In this document: positions 11,276 to 21,164 of the stretch, piece by piece
How the letters are laid out: each line of letters opens with the position of its first letter
Position numbering within the stretch: position 1 is the stretch's first letter
Source of the DNA: Batillaria attramentaria
Taxonomy: Eukaryota > Mollusca > Gastropoda > Batillariidae
NCBI GenBank assembly: GCA_018292915.2
Contig: JACVVK020000089.1
Location: 98,501 to 162,500, forward strand
Length of the DNA stretch: 64,000 bases
Direction: 5' to 3'
Made by a program: the position numbers and the translations under genes
Notes under the pieces: model-generated
What the model was told of the DNA's origin: nothing
The model's input: only the letters and a program-made list of their open reading frames with translations
Database searches by the model: none

Positions 11276-11792
11276 CTTTTCTTTTTTTTCTTTCTTTTTT
11301 TTTTGCTGCCCCAACTATTTGCCAGTTCCAGTGGTGTTCCTCCCAGGTCATGGGTGGAATCCACGGAGGGCTCGGAAGCTGGGGCATATTTTATTATGCA
11401 TGATGATGGAGATGAGGATGATGGTAAGATGATGCTATGGAGGTCCGTCTGGTTTGGGACTGCGGGACAGGGCCGCATTCCACGCTTCCTGTCATAAATA
11501 TCCCGGCATTAACCAGGCCCGGGAACTACGGCACCTGCGGTGCCGGCCATGTAATCATCTACATCGTAAGACGTGTCATACCAAGGGAAGCACCCCCCCC
11601 CCCAAAGTCGCACCCGTGAAGTGGGTAAATCTCGGCTGTGTGGCAACAGCCTCCCCATTGGGCCCATAGCACACCCGCTCTGGGTAGGAGCCGACCTAGG
11701 TAGGAAAAATCCCGCTTGCCTCGGCTGGGATTCGAACCCGGGTCTCCCGGTCCATAGTCCGAAGTGCTAACCAGTACACTACGGGGGCCGGT
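11276..11792 (-). mobile_element. Family D SINE, ~480 bp, with TSD
   Basis: On the minus strand it starts ggcccccgtagtgtactgg, with box A-like TAGTGTACTGGTTAGC and box B-like GGGTTCGAATCCC. A long unique body follows, ending in an A-rich tail (poly-T at 11276-11306 on the plus strand). It is flanked by the perfect 12-bp direct repeat CAAAAATACTTT (11264-11275 and 11793-11804). A full second copy lies at 45350-45838. The body contains a poly-C run that is absent from the second copy. Confidence 0.9.
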
Positions 11793-11945
11793 CAAAAATA
11801 CTTTTAAACGGGTGATACGTGTACCACAAACATTAAATCATCCCGTGAATGCGATTAATGACTTGGCGGCCAGACTACACGAGCGCCTCTCGTTGCGAGA
11901 ATGGAAGGGATTTAGCGGGGGAAACACCACAAAACCGACGTGCAA
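11793..11945. repeat. Degenerate ~110-bp tandem array, part 2
   Basis: It continues the array broken by the SINE: gggtgatacg, accacaaacattaaatcatcc, gcgattaatgac, then ctcgttgcgagaatgg and a final partial unit. The SINE therefore inserted after the array had formed. Confidence 0.7.
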
Positions 11946-13030
11946 ACGTCGATAGCAAACACGTGTGCAGTCGCAAATCGTTCGCAACTTAATCACGCAA
12001 ACTTCCAGGCCCCCACTTCAGGAAAGTCATTGAGATGAGTGAAGAATGAGACCATTGGGGCGCCGGCGTTTCGGGACCGTTTGAATACACAGTGCTGGCG
12101 AGGTGTAAATCGGGAAATGAAATCACGATTTCTTGGTCTTGTTCAACAACTGTCTGTCATTAAGTGGTTACATTTTATTCAGATCGTTCCCTCTCGTGCG
12201 GAACGAGTGCTGGGGGACGAAAAGAGGTGAATGAGATTTTGCTGATTACCGGCCCAAGCCGGGGTTTTGCGTTCGATAACTCTCCTAACTTGAACTGTGT
12301 GACGCAGAGTTCCGCCCCTTGAACTTTGAATGGCTATTGGGGTGGAGAGAGAGGAGTTTCTATTTTTGAATCATTTTCTTGTTGTAATGGTTTGCTTGAA
12401 GGCCTTGTGAGCATCGTTATGTTTAATTGTGTCGGTGGCGTGTTTTACTGATGGTTGTGTGGTGTTTGTGTATATACTACGTATGCTGCTTCAATTTTTC
12501 CCTCTCCCTCTCAAGTACCTACAATTTCGTCAAACACAACTTTCATTGATCAGAGAGACATGTAGATGATATGAAATGTATTTAAATGCATGCAGCAAGT
12601 GCTCAAATCGAAACCCTCTCCTCTCTTTTTCTTTGTTAAATAATAAAACCAAATAAGGTAAAAGTGAACCCAAAAAAATGTCTAAACGCAGTGAAAACCT
12701 TAGTTTTCAAAAAGAAACACACCAGGGATCACGGCACCAAAGACACAGCCTTATTTGGTTAATTGACTATTGACTGTTGACTACTCCCAAACTCAACAAC
12801 CAAAGAAAAGAAATCAGTATTTACCTGCATACTCCTTTAGTCCTCGTCTGAATGTCTAACACGTAAATTAAATCTAAAACTATTTTTTAAATGAGATAAT
12901 CAGTAACTGTTGATTTAAAGGTGTTGTTTCCTTTGCAGCAAAATTCATTGAGGGAGCGTTGAGATTTCCTGTTGTGGTTCTAGGCAGATCCTCAAAGCCT
13001 TGTGACGGGTCTACCGGTTTGTTGTTGTTC
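11946..13030. other. Non-coding stretch
   Basis: AT-rich sequence with short open frames only; no recognised element or exon. Confidence 0.5.
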
Positions 13031-13327
13031 CCTGGGCCCGTATGTAAAACTCGAGGTTAATTTAACCCACGGCTACGGGCCTAACCCAGACTAGGACAAA
13101 AGAAACCTAAAATCAAAATTAAATTTAAAAAAAAAAAAATAATAAAAAAGGAAGCGAAGAAAGAAAGAGAAAAACTCTTCTATAACGGCATAGGCACCTT
13201 GCTGGAATGAATCCGCTTCCTGATTTAAAACAAAAAAGCAACAGACAATTTAACCCTAGAGCTAGTTTAGTTCGACTCTAACCCGGGGCTAAACTCCCTA
13301 ACCCCGACTTTTACATGCGGGCCCAGG
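13031..13327. mobile_element. MITE with ~29-bp terminal inverted repeats
   Basis: The left end CCTGGGCCCGTATGTAAAAC and the reversed right end CCTGGGCCCGCATGTAAAAG agree over most of ~29 bp. The interior (297 bp total) is AT-rich and non-coding, including a poly-A run at 13127-13139. No clear target duplication was found. Ends beginning GGGCCCG resemble several animal MITE families. It is single-copy here. Confidence 0.7.
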
Positions 13328-13519
13328 TTTATCAGTATCTGGATATATCTTGGTATCATGGCTACCCTTGCAAACCATGTCAAATGTCGCCATATGATTA
13401 TCATAGCATTTACTGAGGGTTTGGCAAGGACACGTACGACTTAGTGTATGTGCATCTCCGATATCGGACATTGTCGGTTTGAATTCCAGTGTGAATGAAT
13501 GACCGAGAGACAGAGACAT

Positions 13520-13550
<31 letters not shown>

Positions 13551-13717
13551 TACAGACAGACAGACAGACAGACAGACAGATGATTCAACGCCATCATACC
13601 ATGTACACCTTTCTCCATGTGCTATTAAAAATTGTTGAGTTTGAACCAAAGCACAGTTTCTTTTTGTTAAATTTGGATGTGTCTGCTACGTGATGTACCC
13701 CCCCCCCTCTCTCTCTT

Positions 13718-13751
<34 letters not shown>

Positions 13752-14310
13752 TTACACACACACACACACACCACACGCACACACACACACACACACACTC
13801 TCCCCCCCCCCCCATGGAACTCTTTACAACTGAGTATCCAAAACGTTCCAAAATTCACTGACTCCAAACAATTTCTACACGACACGCTCATCTGACCATA
13901 CAGATAGAAATGTGTTACATACATCATTACTTGTTTTTGAATGTTAGTGACGACTCTGAAGTTCTTACTTGGCATACAGCCAATATCATCGACAAATGCC
14001 ACGTATGTTTTGTTTTGTTTATCATGTGTACTTTTCTCTTCTTCATTTCCTTTAGATAGTTAACACTTTGTCTTTTTTTTCCCGCCCCCCTCTTTTTTTT
14101 TCCTTTTCCCCCTTGTTCTGATGCTGTCATTTTTTTTAAATACCCTTTAACGTAGAGTAGCAGGGCAGCTTGTAAGACAGGCAGCAATGCCTAAATGCTC
14201 TAGCCTGAATTTTAAAAAAAAAGTCATCATCATCATCACCTCTCTCTCTCTCTCCCCATCACACACATTCACACACTCTCTCACGCGCGAGCACGCACGC
14301 ACGCAGACAC

Positions 14311-14370
<60 letters not shown>

Positions 14371-14636
14371 CGTTAGTAAACGACGTTATCTACTTCATCA
14401 CAACATCGGCATGCCACGCAGGTGGTCCCACAAAACAGCAGTTCGCCCACACGCCCAGCCTACCTCATAACATGTTTACAAGACACCGTGTCTACGAACG
14501 ATAATTCTTGGCATGGTACATACAAGCTGCTGCGGGCAAAGCGGACCCTGAACTGAATCATGTCAAACAAAATGAAATGATGCCTAGTGGAGCTGCAAAG
14601 ACCACTGTCCTACAGTTTTCGTTTCGTACGGTATGG
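13328..14636. repeat. Cluster of large microsatellites, no gene
   Basis: (CAGA)n at 13520-13579; a (CT)n-(CA)n-poly-C compound at 13699-13814; (CT)n-(CA)n around 14240-14368, with a near-pure (CA)n at 14310-14368. Several tracts sit within a T/C-rich background. No coding sequence is recognised. Confidence 0.85.
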
Positions 14637-14806
14637 GTGGGTGGGTGTTTGGGAGTTTAACGTCCTTTTCCACCACACATAAGGGCGATATCAAAGGCGG
14701 GGCGACGAGAAAAAGGCCAGCACAAATATCTGGCCCCAGCCGGGATTCGAACTCACGACCAGAGCATTGAAAGTCCAACGCACTAGCATTCGGCCACCGC
14801 GGCTCC
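14637..14806 (-). mobile_element. Family A SINE inserted at a GGTAT repeat
   Basis: Full-length copy reading head to tail on the minus strand: box B-like GAGTTCGAATCCC, head end ggagccgcggtggccgaatg, tail ttaaactcccaaacacccacc. ggtatgg occurs at both edges (about 14629-14635 and 14807-14813), a likely target duplication. Confidence 0.9.
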
Positions 14807-14848
14807 ATGGTATGGTATGGTATGGTATGGTATGGTATGGTATGGTAT
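14807..14848 (+). repeat. (GGTAT)n pentanucleotide
   Basis: Eight ggtat units directly abut the SINE head. One unit remains on the other side of the SINE, so the expansion seems to have started from the target-site copy. Confidence 0.9.
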
Positions 14849-15118
14849 GTGACTCGACTTGGAAAGACAAAACCCCACCAAATTCCTCCCCACCAGATAT
14901 TCGAACCCGTGCTTCAGGATTTGTTTTGGCGATAAGGTACCCTGCCTATCATATCGCTCGCGACACGGTACCCTGCGTACCATAATTTTATCGCTCGCGA
15001 TGCAGGTTTCAAAATCTCGGCTAAAGAGTCACATTACAGAGAGCGTCGTGTTGACAAATTTAAGAGGGTAACACCTTTTAAAAAAGGCCGAAAGTCTTCC
15101 TTTACAAGAGGTTGAAGA

Positions 15119-15408
15119 GTGGTAAGCAGTGGTCTAACAGGTAGCACGTCGGACGTAGCAAACGGGTTACTTAACGGCCGTCACCAGAGTCACGGAGAAG
15201 CGTGGGCTCGATGTACTGCCGGTTTATCCTGGCTACCGGGCTTCTCTTCGGGGGTTTCTCTCCGGGTTATCCGGCTTTCCTCCCCCAACAATACATTTTT
15301 TAATAGGTTGGGTGGCGCTGCATCGCAGCGACCCGCTTCCCAAATGGGGGAGAGGCAGCCCAAATTTCCCGAAATGGACAAAAAAGTAATTTTTGAAAGA
15401 AAAAAAAA
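15119..15408 (+). mobile_element. Family C SINE
   Basis: The tRNA-like head (gtggtctaacaggtagcacg as box A region, gtgggctcgatgt near box B) is followed by ctggctaccgggcttctc, tctctccgggttatccggc, the cttcccaaatgggggagaggc tail segment and an A-rich end. Related copies: 31632-31930, 61712-62025 and a tail fragment at 38279-38332. Box B has drifted. Confidence 0.75.
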
Positions 15409-15529
15409 ATACGGCGAGCTGCTTTGTCCACAGCAGGGACTCCCATCTGCAGCCTTTTCTTCTTCTTCTTCTATCTCACACCGACAGCGGCTGATCGGTT
15501 GGTCGGTCGTTTGGCGGTTTTCACCAAGA

Positions 15530-15612
15530 AAAGGCGATATGAAAGACGGGGCAACGAAGCAAAAGCCAACACAAACTTTTGACTTTACGCCCGCATACGA
15601 ACTCACGTTCCC
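15530..15612 (-). mobile_element. Diverged family A SINE remnant
   Basis: Retains ggcgatatgaaagacggggc, aacgaagc and aaagccaacacaaa in the family A order, then a decayed head with gaactcacg. No target duplication is visible. Confidence 0.45.
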
Positions 15613-15654
15613 ATGGGCGTTTAGAGTGTAATGAGGCAGATGTACTCGCGGGCT

Positions 15655-15845
15655 CGTATAATTTTCAAGCTGCTTTGACCCGGGGTACTTCCAGCCTCGA
15701 GCTGCTTTGAACCGGGGCACTTCCATCCTCGAGCTGCTTTGACCAGGGGCACTTCCAGCCTCGAGCTGCTTTGACCAGGGGCACTTTCTAGCCTCAAGCT
15801 GTTTACACCCGGGGCACTTCCAGCCTCAAGCTGCTTTGGCACCCA
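15655..15845 (+). repeat. ~32-bp minisatellite, locus 1 (about 5-6 units)
   Basis: Units read gctgctttgacc(c/a)ggggcacttccagcctcga. It is preceded by gtgtaatgaggcagatgtactc. The same unit type with the same left flank (gtgtaataagccagatgcactc) occurs at 46930-47195, 31 kb away. Confidence 0.9.
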
Positions 15846-16147
15846 GCACGTGACAGCTGCTCCCCACCTCCCCCTCGACAGCCGAGGCAGTGCTCTGTTT
15901 CCACATACCTGCCTTGTGGCTACACTTAAAACACTTCACTTTCGACATGTTTTTCCCACGGCCACACGCACGTGCAGGTAAGCGCCACAGCCGCAGCAAA
16001 AACAACTTAAAAACGGCCGGGATGCGACAAGATAGTTGAAAGTCCCGTGTCTGATTTGTATCTGATGATTATTTACAATTACTCACAAAATGGGCGGAAC
16101 CAAAGTGGAGCTGAAGGAAAATTCGCCGAGCTGCGGTCTATTGATTC

Positions 16148-16149
<2 letters not shown>
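15846..16149. other. Non-coding stretch
   Basis: Nothing recognised. From about 16047 there is a diverged ancestor-like unit of the composite array that follows (tctgatgattatttacaatt, then ctcacaaaatgggcggaa). Confidence 0.45.
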
Positions 16150-16184
<35 letters not shown>

Positions 16185-16304
16185 ACACACACGCACACGC
16201 ACGCACACGCACGCACACACACACACACACTGACCCGCATAATCTGTCTGATATTTACATTTACTCAAAATCGGCGGAAGGTATCGACTGGTTCCAGCTA
16301 GCTG

Positions 16305-16374
<70 letters not shown>

Positions 16375-16468
16375 ACCCGCATAATCTGTCTGATATTTAC
16401 ATTTACTCAAAATCGGCGGAAGGTATCGAGCTAGCTGATTTACACACACACACACACACACACACGCA

Positions 16469-16503
<35 letters not shown>

Positions 16504-16566
16504 ACCCGCATAATCTGTCTGGTATTTACATTTACTCAAAATCGGCGGAAGGTATCGAGCTAGCTG

Positions 16567-16624
<58 letters not shown>

Positions 16625-16704
16625 CACACACACACGCACTGACCCGCATAATCTGTCTGGTATTTACATTTACTCAAAATCGGCGGAAGGTATCGAGCTA
16701 GCTG

Positions 16705-16780
<76 letters not shown>

Positions 16781-16843
16781 ACCCGCATAATCTGTCTGGT
16801 ATTTACATTTACTCAAAATCGGCGGAAGGTATCGAGCTAGCTG

Positions 16844-16889
<46 letters not shown>

Positions 16890-16961
16890 ACCCGCATAAT
16901 CTGTCTGATATTTACATTTACTCAAAATCGGCGGAAGGTATCGACTGGTTCCAGCTAGCTG

Positions 16962-17008
<47 letters not shown>
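16150..17008. repeat. Composite tandem array of (CA)n plus ~70-bp unit
   Basis: Six copies of a conserved segment (ctgacccgcataatctgtct, gatatttacatttactcaaa, atcggcggaaggtatcgag, ctagctgattta) alternate with (CA)n blocks of 30-80 bp. Segment starts are near 16230, 16372, 16500, 16638, 16777 and 16886. Two segments carry the longer tcgactggttccagctagc version. The conserved parts are nearly identical while the CA blocks vary in length. Confidence 0.95.
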
Positions 17009-17009
<1 letters not shown>

Positions 17010-17277
17010 GACAGCACTGTTCAGCCGGAATCGACTGGCACAGACACAGACCTCATTAAAGGCTAGGATGTCTTCTTTTTTTTTCCCCTGTAAATAAATG
17101 CGCGTTTCAATTTCTCATTTACAGAAACAACACACGACTTGATCAAAATTTGCTAACGATAATTACTTCTCCTTTTGTTTTCTTTTCAAATGTTTGTTCT
17201 TGATATTTGTACTTCCAAAATGAGAAAATACTTCATTATTGTTCGTAACTACTAAAACGTTACAAATTTGAACAACA

Positions 17278-17315
<38 letters not shown>

Positions 17316-17587
17316 ATTACAGTATGTCAATAAAGCCGAGCCTATTAAAAGTTAATCATTCAAGCCGAGACCATGGAAGCATCGGGCTGGCAGTGTTCAG
17401 CGGCCTCTGGTCTGCTCTATTCTATACAGGGAGATTTCTTACCACCTGATTTTGTTCACTATTAGAAGTTATAAAAAAATAAAAATAAAAAGGTATCCAG
17501 ATGGATCATCACTTGCATACTGAGTTCGAGATTCGGAAAGGTGGTTGTTGTTTTGTTTTTTCCCCCTCGCACTGTTGCACGCCGTTA
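17009..17587. other. Non-coding stretch with (GA)n
   Basis: AT-rich sequence with a clean (GA)n tract at 17279-17312. No exon is recognised. Confidence 0.5.
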
Positions 17588-18005
17588 AGTCTCATTACCT
17601 ACGACAGGCATACAACAGCTTGTGGACACTTTTTCATCACTGAAATGCGCTGATCCTATCTGTGCATCAGAATCAGTCACTTGGCTCACAGTGTAGCATC
17701 TGAAACCATTGTAGTGACCCTGGCCAGGCGTAGAAGTTGTTCTAGAAGTGTACCGCGTACTCCGCAGACGACTGACGTTATTTGGTTGCGGGCTGAGGAC
17801 CACGTAGACGGCGCTGATTGGTTGCCGCCATGTTTATCAGCTTTTCCGCGTCCCAGTCTGTTCAAAAATGGACCGTAGGCTCCAAGAAAGCCGTATTTCT
17901 CTACTCAATTAGAAGCCACAAAGTCACGAAAACGGTCGCAATGGCCAATGAAACATTCTTCTGTCTGGTGAACAGCTATAGAGCTTGGAAAGCGGCAGTC
18001 TGTCA
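17588..18005 (+). repeat. Dispersed repeat F, copy 1
   Basis: Aligns along its length with 40082-40477: gtctcattac, cacttttcatc, gcaccagaatcagtcacttg, gtgaaaccattgt, accgcgtactccgcagacga, gacgttatttggttgcggg, gacggcgctga. No inverted termini or tRNA-like head were found. The element class is unknown. The 87-codon open frame inside has no recognised domain. Confidence 0.65.
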
Positions 18006-18047
18006 TCTCAGCGACGATACGGACATAGAGGCTTTCAAACTGTGTTA

Positions 18048-18455
18048 TGATCCAAACAGGGGAAAAGTGTGTAGTATTTAGTGCTGAAGTGGCAAAGTGT
18101 TACGCGAGCGGTGTCTGAGGGCATGCTCCCCCGCAATTTTTTTTTTTTTTAAATTAGACTACGTTCTGTGCAATTTTGGTGTAATTTGGCATGATTTTAA
18201 GTGCTAGAGAAGAGCAAACATTTTTTTTTTTTTTTTTTTTATTTTTTTTTTTTTTTTTGGGGGGGGGGGGTAATTAGACCAAAATCTGTGCAGTTTGGTG
18301 GTGGGCATGATTTTAAGTGCTTGGGAGGAGGAAACACAATTCTTTCTTTTCAGGGAGGAGGGGAAACTTTTTTCTTTCTTTTTTTCTTTTTTTTTTTTTT
18401 TTTTGGGGGGGGGGGGGCCAAAGGTGGAAATCCTCCAAACGGGGGAAGATTCTAA
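18048..18455 (+). repeat. Dispersed repeat G, copy 1
   Basis: Matches 62482-63010: ggaaaagtgtgtag(c/t)atttagtg, catgctcccccg, aattagac-aaaatctgtgca, ggcatgattttaagtgctt, ggaggaggaaacac, ccaaaggtggaaatcc. The unit is internally duplicated (ttaga...tgattttaagtgct twice). Two long T-then-G homopolymer junctions (18221-18270, 18369-18418) have expanded inside it. Confidence 0.7.
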
Positions 18456-18464
18456 GCCCTGTGT

Positions 18465-18472
18465 TGACGTCA
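18465..18472. promoter_or_regulatory. Candidate CRE palindrome
   Basis: A perfect TGACGTCA, 112 bp upstream of the ATG of the second GPCR. Such sites bind CREB/ATF factors. The position would suit a promoter element, but one 8-mer is weak evidence and the transcription start is unknown. Confidence 0.25.
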
Positions 18473-18583
18473 CCTCGTACTTTGCAGCCAGCACCGTCAT
18501 CGCCAGTTCCGTGAACGAGGAACTGGTTCGAGGTGTCGTCAGCGCTGTATCTGACAAATTGTGTCTCTCTCTCAAGCGTCGCC

Positions 18584-18913
18584 ATGGCCTCGCCCAGTGT
18601 GCTTCCGCTCAGCTCTACAACGCACGACGTTCTGATGGACGACGTGACTCACGCGGATGACGTGGCTGGCATAAGCTACGTGGATCACGTGATGACCCCG
18701 GAGACGTACCACGTGGTGCTGGCGGTGACCGAGATGGTGCTGCTGCCGGTCACGTGCGTGGTGGGTGTGGTGACCAACGTGCTCAACAGCCTGGTGTTCT
18801 ACAGACAGGGGCTGAAGGACAGGATGAACCTCTGTCTCTTCGGCCTGGCCCTGGTCGACGCCGGTTTCTTGTGCTCGGTTCTGGCCCTGCTGAGTGTGGC
18901 CTCCTACTTACAG
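18584..18913 (+). CDS. Chemosensory-type GPCR, exon 1
   Basis: Starts at an ATG in a strong context (gtcgccATGG) and gives 110 codons. An acidic extracellular tail of ~40 residues is followed by TM1 (about residues 44-69, with GVVTNVLNSLVF carrying Asn1.50) and TM2 (about 78-105, LFGLALVDAG carrying Asp2.50). It ends YLQ with donor gtgtaa in phase 0. TM1-TM2 in one exon and TM3 in the next is a coherent receptor layout. The overall pattern resembles the expanded gastropod chemosensory class A receptors; the ligand is unknown. The gene continues at 19334 and 20284. Confidence 0.8.
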
Positions 18914-19333
18914 GTGTAAATAGCCACAGTTTGTTTCGCACACAGGCGATCCTGTCACGTCTTGTTTTGTCGCATGCAACAAGCCACGAGCACCCTGACG
19001 TTATGCATTATACAAGCGCTGCCCGGTTTCGATTACCGGCGCACGCGCTATGTTCGGAATGTTCGCTACAACACAGCCTGTCTGTGTTTCAAAGCAGTCG
19101 CCACCTTTACTCCTGCCCATCTTGCTGAACTGCTCCACCTGTACATCCCGCATCGTTCTCTGCGCTCTAGCTCTGACACTCGCAAATCGTGCTCATACAC
19201 ATTCAGCTCTGGAACTAGCCTTTCAGTTCCTTTTTCCTCAGTACAGCTCCCTCTTTTGCACACGTAGTCCCCAACCTTAAATCACAACTCCTTATTGCCT
19301 CACCCTAATGCAAACTGTGAACTTCGTCTGCAG
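18914..19333 (+). other. Intron 1 of chemosensory-type GPCR
   Basis: A 420-bp intron with donor gtgtaa and acceptor cttcgtctgcag. Several open frames cross it but lack receptor features. No mobile element is recognised inside. Confidence 0.75.
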
Positions 19334-19431
19334 CTAGAGGACAAGGAACTGGGAACGGAATACGCCGCCAAGTGCCAGGTGTACTGGGGCAGCGTCACTC
19401 TGGGCTTCATGGCCGCCTCCAGCTATTTCAG
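19334..19431 (+). CDS. Chemosensory-type GPCR, exon 2 (TM3 start)
   Basis: A 98-nt exon read in phase 0 after exon 1. It encodes extracellular loop 1 with the conserved Cys3.25 (AAKCQVYWG) and the first two thirds of TM3 (SVTLGFMAASSYF). It ends in phase 2 at AG with donor gtaaca. Joined to the C at 20284 it gives Ser and continues into ALIAVERC, so the TM3 frame is preserved. It is too short to stand alone; the call rests on reading-frame continuity and TM3 hallmarks. Confidence 0.8.
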
Positions 19432-19645
19432 GTAACAATTTATTTTATATCACACCTTTGACTTTAACACTGTGGTTTCTGTAAATGCCAGGGTGACAAT
19501 TCACACAAAAACAAAACAACACACACACAAAAATGTTCTCTGCTAAAGCTGAAAATGGCTTCCAGCACAAAGACATGTCTACTAACAGCACTCCCTGAAA
19601 ATGTAATGTAATTTTCCTAGTTTTCTAATGCGGCGACCTGCCACC

Positions 19646-19768
<123 letters not shown>

Positions 19769-19901
19769 AAGTAACTGTGCACTCTTTTATTTATTCATGG
19801 CCTGCACATGCCAAAGGCAGTGGTTAAACACAGGCCATCCATTGAATCAAATCTGCCATTTTTGTCAACACACCAAACACTCCTTTCATACGTTCTCACA
19901 A

Positions 19902-20065
19902 GCGTGGGTGGGTGTTTGGGGGTTTAACGTCCTTTTCCACCACAAACGGGTGATATCAAAGACGGGGCAACGATGAATGAGCCAGCACAAATATTTGGCC
20001 CCAGCCGGGGTACGAACTCACGACCCGTCCAATGCTCTACCATTCGGCCACCCCGGCTCCCCATC
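19902..20065 (-). mobile_element. Family A SINE with 11-bp TSD in GPCR intron
   Basis: Full-length antisense copy. Perfect direct repeat CGTTCTCACAA at 19891-19901 and 20066-20076. The tail ttaaacccccaaacacccac faces 19902 and the head ggggagccggggtggccgaa faces 20065. Part of box B is altered (gagttcgtacccc). Confidence 0.95.
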
Positions 20066-20283
20066 CGTTCTCACAAAGTAGGGTCCACTGTGAACACAGG
20101 TCAGCGGCAGGCCCGGAAAATCTACCTAAGACCTGAGGTTGTCTGCGTGCTGTCTAACCGGTGCCGTGCACCACGGACAGCACGTGAGTTTTCGGGCTCG
20201 CCTCAATAGTGAACAGGGTAAAATTCATTGGTGATAATACCGGTACTTATTCTATAACCAGCGTCATTGTCTGTGAACTTCAG

Positions 20284-21021
20284 CGCCCTCATCGCCGTGG
20301 AGAGGTGTATCTGCGTCGTCTGGCCGCTACGCGCAGCCACGCTCATGCGCACTGGCACCATGGGGGCGCTGCTGCTGTCATCGTGCTCTTCAACCAGCTG
20401 GCCTTCCTCTTCTACCCGTTCAAGTTCACCGTGGTGGAGCAGCGTGACGCGAGCACCAACGGAACAGTGTATGGGATCGTGGGGTCGGATGCCTACCGCA
20501 GGAACCCGCTTCTCTTTCACGTCATCGACGACATCGTCCTGTCCACCGTCGTTCCCGTCACCATCTGCGCCATCGTGACCGCAGCCACTGCAGTCACAGT
20601 CATCAAGCTGAGGAGGGCCGTGGCCTGGCGCGCCACCACCACCACAACCACCACCACCTCCACGACCTCCTCCTCCATCTCAGGCAGCGAGCGTCAACGA
20701 GGCAACCAGAAGCAGAGCGCGGAGTTGACGCTAACGAAGCGGCTCGTGCTTCTCTCCTGCGTCTACATCGCGTGCTCACTGCCGTTCGTGACCTTGGCCT
20801 TGGTTCGCGTCCTCGTGCCCACCATGACGACAGAGGCGCGTTACGCCAACCTGCGCTGGGCGCTGCACACCGTGGCCACCGAGTTCCTGGCCATCAACAG
20901 CGCTGTCAACTTCTTCGTCTACGTCACGCGGTCCTCACGCTTCGTGCACGTGCTGCACGGGATGATATGCGCGACACGACCCTTTAAACCAGGGGAACAG
21001 GAGCCGACAATAAAGACTTAA
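20284..21021 (+). pseudogene. Chemosensory-type GPCR, exon 3, with frame break
   Basis: It begins in phase with exon 2 and encodes the end of TM3 with VERC in the DRY position and CVVWPL. About 30 codons on, within TM4 (around 20358-20380, a ctg-ctg-ctg-tc stretch), the receptor frame shifts by one missing base. As written, translation would stop at 20576-20578 after ~240 residues. In the shifted frame the receptor continues intact to 21021: rest of TM4 (VIVLFNQLAFLFYPF), loop 2 with an NGT sequon and no cysteine, TM5 (VLSTVVPVTICAIV), a Thr/Ser-rich loop 3 encoded by an (ACC)n run, TM6 (RLVLLSCVYIACSLPFV) and TM7 with NSAVNFFVY. Either a young pseudogene or a consensus error. All other exons are open and their splice sites sound. 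Confidence 0.75.
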
Positions 21022-21075
21022 AGCCACTCAGGGCACACATGCGTTTTAAAACCCGAAGGTATGTGTTAATGTTGA

Positions 21076-21149
21076 GGGTGGGGTGGGTGTTTGGTGTTTA
21101 ACGTCCTTTTCCACCACATACGGGTGATATCAAAGACGGGGCAACGATG
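21076..21149 (-). mobile_element. 5'-truncated family A SINE with 15-bp TSD
   Basis: Only the 3' half is present (tail through gatatcaaagacggggcaac), with no tRNA-like head. Perfect direct repeat ATGTGTTAATGTTGA at 21061-21075 and 21150-21164. It inserted 55 bp after the GPCR stop codon. Truncation at the 5' side with a clean duplication is the mark of aborted target-primed reverse transcription. Confidence 0.9.
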
Positions 21150-21164
21150 ATGTGTTAATGTTGA

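Noticed and set aside
16261..16788. Cys/Val-rich open frames across (CA)n arrays, also at 13594-14368, 23496-23765, 52756-53303 and 60162-60580
   Set aside because: Dinucleotide repeats stay open in all frames; translations are alternating dipeptides without any other protein feature.
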